Source: Paucisalibacillus globulus
GTDB lineage: Bacteria; Bacillota; Bacilli; Bacillales; Amphibacillaceae
DNA length: 64,000 bases
Assembly (NCBI RefSeq): GCF_900184735.1
Contig: NZ_LT855399.1
Span: 124,001-188,000 of the forward strand
Reading direction: 5' to 3'
Made by a program: the position numbers and the translations under genes. Of this stretch, positions 60,009-64,000 are shown one piece after another. The stretch's first letter is position 1. Each line of letters begins with the position of its first letter. A model generated the notes under the pieces. The model was not told where the DNA came from, ran no database searches, and saw nothing but the letters and a program-made list of their open reading frames with translations.

Positions 60009-61162
60009 ATGCTTTCCCCCTGTAGGTATGCTTGCTGGGCAGCCATCACGCCAAATCCTGTCTCCTGTATAGTTCCGATTTTAAACAGACCAATCTCTAT
60101 ACAACTGATTATTTGTAAGATATCTGCTGGAGTACAGTAACCCATATGACCAATTCGGAAAATCTTCCCTTTTAATTTGTTTTGCCCACCAGCGAGTACA
60201 ATCCCAAAATCTTGTTTTAGGACTTTCCTTAATGCATCTGGTTCATCTCCATCCGGTATTATTGCAGTTACGGTTGGAGATGCAAACATATCTGTTGTTA
60301 GTAACGGGATACCAAGAGACTTAAATGCAGCCCGAGTCATTTGTTTCATCATTTGATGTCTTCTATAAACTTGAGATAGTCCTTCTAATTCTAATAAGGA
60401 AAGGGATTGTTCTAACCCGTAAAGTAATGAGAGTGCTGGTGTAAAAGGTGTCGAGAATTCAAGGGAAGTATGGTGATATTTTCTTAAGTCTAAGTAGAAC
60501 CGTGGTTGTTGGTTAGTTTCGATTATGTTCCAAGCTTTTTTGCTAGCTGCAATGAAACATAGTCCAGGAGGTAGCATAAGAGCTTTTTGAGAACCTGTAA
60601 CACAGATATCGATTCCCCATTCATCCAGCTTTGTTTCTACTGCTCCAACACAAGATACACCATCAATGATGACTAATGCTTCTGAAGATTGTTTAATGGT
60701 TGCTGCTAGCTCTTCAATTGGGTTAATTACTCCTGTTGAAGTTTCACAATAGGTTGCAAATACTGCTTTAATAGAAGGGTTGGCTGCAAGGACAGATGCT
60801 ACTTCTTCTGGAATAAGTGCCTTTCCCCATTCGTAGTGAAGAGTATGAACATGAAGATGGTAAGCTTTGCAAATTTCAGTAAATCGTTCACCGAAAGAAC
60901 CCGTAACAATAACTAGTACTTCATCTCCTGCAGCAACAGTATTAACTACAGCTGCTTCCAGTCCTGAAGTTCCACTACCAGCAATGATGACAACATCTTC
61001 ATCGGTACCGAAAACTTTTTTTAGTCGTGGTTGAACTCTTTTAAGTAGGTCCTTTGTGTCCTGTTCTCGATGGCCGGTCATCGGTTTCATCATGGCTTGT
61101 TGAACACTTGGTGGAATAGGTGTTGGGCCAGGAATCCGTAGCAATTGATAGTCTTGTAACAA
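60005..61162 (-). CDS. Class V aminotransferase (alanine-glyoxylate / serine-pyruvate type)
   Basis: 385 residues from a TTG start eight bases after AAAGGAG. A GTG at 61171 would sit on the ribosome site. RIPGPTPIPPSV and MTGHREQ at the N-terminus, VIIDGVSCVGA (Asp for the PLP ring) and GSQKALMLPPG (PLP lysine) identify the family. In front of serA with overlapping ends, it may act as the transaminase of the serine route or join glyoxylate and serine metabolism. Confidence 0.9.
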   Translation of the reverse strand: MLQDYQLLRIPGPTPIPPSVQQAMMKPMTGHREQDTKDLLKRVQPRLKKVFGTDEDVVIIAGSGTSGLEAAVVNTVAAGDEVLVIVTGSFGERFTEICKAYHLHVHTLHYEWGKALIPEEVASVLAANPSIKAVFATYCETSTGVINPIEELAATIKQSSEALVIIDGVSCVGAVETKLDEWGIDICVTGSQKALMLPPGLCFIAASKKAWNIIETNQQPRFYLDLRKYHHTSLEFSTPFTPALSLLYGLEQSLSLLELEGLSQVYRRHQMMKQMTRAAFKSLGIPLLTTDMFASPTVTAIIPDGDEPDALRKVLKQDFGIVLAGGQNKLKGKIFRIGHMGYCTPADILQIISCIEIGLFKIGTIQETGFGVMAAQQAYLQGESI

Positions 61163-61182
61163 GATACTCACTCCTTTTATAT

Positions 61183-61248
61183 CTGGACATTAGCCTTTGT
61201 TTAGGGCTTATAAAGCTTACTTGTAGCAACTGCCACGTCCAGCTACAA
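61183..61248 (-). promoter_or_regulatory. Structured leader of the aminotransferase-serA operon
   Basis: On the minus strand CTGGAC pairs with GTCCAG across about 45 nt, with an inner AGCC/GGCT hairpin. The alternative hairpin TTGTAGC/GCTACAA shares bases with the first stem, so the two folds exclude each other. GTCCAG ends seven bases before AAAGGAG. It could be a regulatory leader, but no known riboswitch class is recognised. Confidence 0.4.
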
Positions 61249-61273
61249 AAAAACATCAGGCTTAAACCTAATG
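61245..61273 (-). terminator. Terminator of the small membrane protein gene
   Basis: On the minus strand CATTAGG pairs with CCTGATG (one G-U), then seven T. Confidence 0.75.
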
Positions 61274-61441
61274 CTTTTGTCGTCTGAAACGTCGTCGCTT
61301 TGGTGAAGCAGACTCTTCTTCGGGGGTATCATGTAATTGTTTCTTTGGTTGCTTTTTAAATGCTAAACGATTAAAGAGGAAGTATAGACCTTCTTCTATT
61401 ATGATTAATATAACAATGATTGCTGCAATCCAATACCACAT
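61268..61441 (-). CDS. 57-residue single-pass membrane protein
   Basis: ATG preceded on the minus strand by AGGAGGAAT at good spacing. One N-terminal helix (MWYWIAAIIVILIII) is followed by a charged tail ending in an Arg/Lys cluster (PKRRRFRRQKH). Ends at a terminator. No family recognised. The basic tail could bind membrane phospholipid or nucleic acid. Confidence 0.7.
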   Translation of the reverse strand: MWYWIAAIIVILIIIEEGLYFLFNRLAFKKQPKKQLHDTPEEESASPKRRRFRRQKH

Positions 61442-61651
61442 AGGGAGATTCCTCCTGAATATAGATATGTAGAAAAAATATTATTATCTTCCATTTTACC
61501 AAAGTTCTGGGAATTATTTTATAGTTTTTTTATTTATTCTTATTATTCTACCTAAAGAGTATAAAATTTAGTGGGGAAGGGCAGTGGACAAAAAGGGGAA
61601 ATTACCTTTTTAGAAGTACAAATTGAATATTGTATAGAAAGTAGTTGCAGA

Positions 61652-61680
61652 AAATGGTTGGGGGGATAGTCCCCCCAACT
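61652..61680 (-). terminator. Terminator of the cyclase/MetE-like operon
   Basis: AGTTGGGGGGA and TCCCCCCAACT form an 11-bp perfect stem with ATTTTC following on the minus strand. Confidence 0.82.
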
Positions 61681-61682
61681 AC

Positions 61683-62786
61683 TTAACCCCATATTTCTTT
61701 TGTAATATCTACAATGAATTTTAACTTTTCCCATTGTTGTTCTTCTGTTAGCTTGTTCCCGTGATGGGTAGAAGAGAATCCACATTGTGGGCTCAAAGCT
61801 AACTGTTCTAAAGGTACATACTGAGTTGCTTCTTGTATGCGTTCTTTAATCAATTCTTTGTTTTCTAATTCCCCGAATTTTGATGTTATTAATCCCAATA
61901 CGACTTTAGCACCCCCATTAGGGATGTATTCTAAAGGTTTAAAGTCCCCAGAACGATGATCATCATATTCTAAGAAAAAGCCATTTACCTTTTCTTTAGC
62001 AAATAGGGTGGGCGCAATTTGTGCGTAGCTTCCTTCAAATGCCCATCTAGATTCATAGTTTCCACGACATAGGTGAGTAGTTACATATAAATCCTCAGGT
62101 TTTTCCTCTAATACACCATTCATGACACGAAGAGCTAAATCAATTAATTCTTGGCGTGAAAGATCTGGCTCATAAGCTACTAGACTGTCAGCATTTAACC
62201 CCGCAATATAGACATCATCTAGTTGTAAGTAGCGGACACCTGCATCATAAAATGCTTTCAATGCATCACGGTATGTTTGAACTATATCGTTCGCATATTC
62301 CTCTACAGAAGGATAAACTGCAGTATTACGTATTCCCCTATGGAATAATTGGTTGGGGCTTGGAATGGTTTGTTTTGCAACAGCACGCCCATCTACGATT
62401 TCATTGAAAATCTTAAAGTCTTCCAAAAACGGATGATCCGGATTAAATGATATTTTACCGATATTGCGGACGTCATAGGGTTCAGTTTCTATACCTTGAA
62501 ATGGAATACCGCGCTCAGGTACATAACCTTCTAGCCCGTTTAAGTTTTCAAGAAAATCAATATGCCACCATGAACGACGGAACTCCCCGTCAGTAACAAG
62601 TTCTAATCCAACCTCAATTTGCTTTTCGACGATACGTTTTAATTCCTGTGTTTCAACAGCACGTAAGTCATTTTTTGTGATGTTTCCGTTCTTATAGTCT
62701 TCTCTAGCTTTTAATAGATTCTCTGGACGTAATAGACTTCCTACATGGTCTGCTCTAAATGGTGCTGTAATCGTTTTTTGGCTCAT
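61683..62786 (-). CDS. MetE-like (YxjG/YxjH) methionine synthase family protein
   Basis: 367 residues, only the C-terminal catalytic barrel of cobalamin-independent methionine synthase. ADHVGSLLRP, ELVTDGEFRRSWWHIDFL, LQLDDVYIAGLN, the zinc-site THLCRGNY and SPQCGFSS cysteine are visible. Short MetE homologues of this kind use a methyl donor other than polyglutamyl-folate, often in sulfur salvage. 23 bp after the cyclase gene, under the S-box. Confidence 0.92.
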   Translation of the reverse strand: MSQKTITAPFRADHVGSLLRPENLLKAREDYKNGNITKNDLRAVETQELKRIVEKQIEVGLELVTDGEFRRSWWHIDFLENLNGLEGYVPERGIPFQGIETEPYDVRNIGKISFNPDHPFLEDFKIFNEIVDGRAVAKQTIPSPNQLFHRGIRNTAVYPSVEEYANDIVQTYRDALKAFYDAGVRYLQLDDVYIAGLNADSLVAYEPDLSRQELIDLALRVMNGVLEEKPEDLYVTTHLCRGNYESRWAFEGSYAQIAPTLFAKEKVNGFFLEYDDHRSGDFKPLEYIPNGGAKVVLGLITSKFGELENKELIKERIQEATQYVPLEQLALSPQCGFSSTHHGNKLTEEQQWEKLKFIVDITKEIWG

Positions 62787-62809
62787 TCTATATTCCTTCT
62801 TTCTTTAAG

Positions 62810-63568
62810 TTATGGTAGTAATGCAAAAGAGCGTACTGGGAATCCGGATGCTTTTTCAGCCTTTGGAACAATGTTAAAGATTACCGCTCCTTTTGCGGGA
62901 ACTTTGTCTAAATTGGTTAGTAACTCCACTTGGTATGTATCTTGTTCTAACACATAGTATTCTCCTAATAGGGCTCCATTTCGCTGATAGTCAATAGCGG
63001 AATCAGTATCAAACGTTTCATGTCCGACTGCCTTGATTTTCCTCTCTTCAAAGAGAAATTTTAATGCTTCTAATCCCCAACCAGGAGCATGCGAGTTTCC
63101 ATCCTTATCCTTATTATTGAATAATTCATGGTCTGGCCATCGTTTACTCCAGTCCGTTCTAAGAGCAACGAAGCTACCTGCTTCTATACGGCCGTATTCT
63201 TCTTCGAATGTAAGAATATCAGCTACGGATAGGGTAAAGTCATGATTACGCGATACTGCTTCTGATTTGTCAATTACAATTAGTGGTAACACTAACTCTT
63301 TCAACTCTAAGTCATCGAGATATCGCTGGTTTCGGACAAAGTGTATTGGAGCATCAAGATGTGTCCCGTATTGCCCAGGGAATGTAAAGCTTTGGGCAAA
63401 AAAACCATCGTCATGTGTGAATAGTGTTTTGAATTCTGCTGCTTCAAATGCAGCGAAATGCGGAGAATCTGGACCGAAAGAATGGGTTAAATCAACCCAT
63501 TCTTTTTCCTTTAATAATTGAATCGCCTTCAATAACTCGTTTGAAGATAGTAAGCTTTCTTTTGTCAT
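62810..63568 (-). CDS. Cyclase family (kynurenine-formamidase-like) hydrolase
   Basis: 252 residues. The metal motif is QYGTHLDAPIH, the family HxGTHxDxPxH with the first His replaced by Gln. DLTHSFGPDSPHF and a late AVGHETFDTDSA follow. Members hydrolyse N-formylkynurenine or related amides/lactones. Its place as first gene of an S-box operon with a MetE-like enzyme suggests a sulfur-amino-acid-related substrate. Confidence 0.87.
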   Translation of the reverse strand: MTKESLLSSNELLKAIQLLKEKEWVDLTHSFGPDSPHFAAFEAAEFKTLFTHDDGFFAQSFTFPGQYGTHLDAPIHFVRNQRYLDDLELKELVLPLIVIDKSEAVSRNHDFTLSVADILTFEEEYGRIEAGSFVALRTDWSKRWPDHELFNNKDKDGNSHAPGWGLEALKFLFEERKIKAVGHETFDTDSAIDYQRNGALLGEYYVLEQDTYQVELLTNLDKVPAKGAVIFNIVPKAEKASGFPVRSFALLP

Positions 63569-63599
63569 TTGGAATCACCTCATCATTAATTTGAACAAC

Positions 63600-63633
63600 T
63601 AAAAAACCTCTTCCTAAAAATAAGAAGAGGTTC
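63600..63633 (-). terminator. S-box expression-platform terminator
   Basis: AACCTCTTC and GAAGAGGTT pair, followed by T-run on the minus strand. The competing antiterminator is visible: the aptamer's P1 3' strand ATAAGAAGAG is complementary to CTCTTCTTAT of the terminator. Confidence 0.92.
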
Positions 63634-63658
63634 CGCTCAATAATTAATGATACGTTCT

Positions 63659-63762
63659 CTTCTTATCTTCAAGCATTACACTTCTGGAATTGGCACAGTA
63701 CTCATATAAGTCCGCTGCCGAGGTTTCAAAGGGCCAGTCCCTCCACCTCTCTGGATAAGAAA
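63659..63762 (-). promoter_or_regulatory. SAM-I (S-box) riboswitch
   Basis: Minus strand: P1 TTCTTATC/GATAAGAA, AGAGAGGTGGAGGGACTGGC, CCTTTGAAACC, CGGCAGCGG, and GTGCCAATTCCAG followed by a short stem and AGATAAGAA. These are the invariant S-box blocks. SAM binding should stop transcription of the cyclase/MetE-like operon. Confidence 0.97.
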
Positions 63763-63785
63763 TCGGTAATTTAATTGTTAGCATT

Positions 63786-63814
63786 ACTTTACCCCCACTC
63801 TGAAATAATGTCAA
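63786..63814 (-). promoter_or_regulatory. SigA promoter of the S-box operon
   Basis: Minus strand TTGACA (63814-63809), 17-bp spacer, TAAAGT (63791-63786), about 24 bp before the aptamer. Confidence 0.6.
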
Positions 63815-63908
63815 GAGTGAATTTTTTGCAAATTAAAAATTATGATGAATATGTATAGATATATTGTTATGATGGATGTAGCAAAAATTGATGAAGGGTG
63901 GGGGTATT

Positions 63909-64000
63909 ATGACACAACTTAGTCCGGAAGAAAAAAGAGAGATTGTTCGGGAAGAGCTCCATCGACTTGTAAAAGCACGATACATATCGTTGAACATAGC
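63909..64000 (+). CDS. N-terminal fragment of an unidentified protein
   Basis: ATG preceded by GGGTGGGGG, open to the window edge. The 30 visible residues (MTQLSPEEKREIVREELHRL, then VKARYISLNIA) form a charged amphipathic helix. Too short to assign. Confidence 0.6.
   Translation, partial: MTQLSPEEKREIVREELHRLVKARYISLNI

Larger units (their letters stand above)
63569..63908. other. Intergenic region holding the S-box leader and divergent promoters
   Basis: 340 bp: S-box terminator, aptamer and promoter on the minus strand (listed separately), then about 95 bp of AT-rich promoter DNA for the plus-strand gene at 63909. Confidence 0.8.

Overview
The window comes from a low-GC, spore-forming Firmicute of the family Bacillaceae. 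The spore genes sspP and a CotD-like coat gene, a manganese family-II pyrophosphatase, SigW-like promoters, a guanine riboswitch before xpt-pbuX and an S-box all point there. Protein similarity recalled from memory suggests an Oceanobacillus/Ornithinibacillus/Virgibacillus-type organism, but the genus cannot be fixed from sequence alone. I see no rRNA, tRNA, CRISPR array or insertion sequence.

Layout. 1-8.8 kb is ordinary chromosome: the end of a CDF metal transporter, two divergent cyclic-di-GMP enzymes, an FAD oxidoreductase, ppaC, sspP, mscL and an MBL-fold hydrolase. 8.9-17.0 kb is the most unusual part. About ten small unrelated genes (GNAT, lipoproteins, UPF0158, VanZ-like, methyltransferase, CPBP protease, zinc-ribbon membrane protein) are separated by two related ~28-bp hairpin repeats. 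Type A has a GGGTGC centre, sits downstream of genes and is often fused to a terminator. Type B has a GGGGCAG centre and sits upstream of genes. The array surrounds one reverse-oriented tyrosine recombinase and is bracketed by a 44-bp imperfect inverted repeat. It resembles an integron-like cassette array, but the recombinase lacks the IntI-specific insertion.

17-24 kb holds an ABC exporter behind a SigW-like promoter, a TIMP-like secreted protein, CotD, YpsA, a GNAT-DUF1992 fusion, an 800-bp 21-bp-periodic repeat array and a DUF1906 surface protein. 23.8-39.6 kb is a dense run of small-molecule-modifying genes: methyltransferase, NUDIX, nucleotidyltransferase, nucleoside phosphorylase, HIT, VOC, GNAT, APH, a TetR/MFS pair and a SigW-type GNAT-GNAT-fosB operon. 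39.6-46 kb has DUF6241 and DUF6376 proteins, an ArsR/SRPBCC-PDZ pair with an operator, a subtilase, and an ECF41 sigma factor with its oxidoreductase partner and a matching promoter. 46-64 kb has riboswitch-xpt-pbuX, pdxK, csaA, a second MFS exporter, an LD-carboxypeptidase, nitroreductase, HAD phosphatase, an aminotransferase-serA pair, and an S-box-controlled cyclase/MetE-like operon.

The same 21-bp CATG-N-GCCC periodic repeat occurs at three separate intergenic sites (22.0-22.8, 51.7 and 56.1-56.4 kb), which makes it a second unexplained repeat family in this genome.
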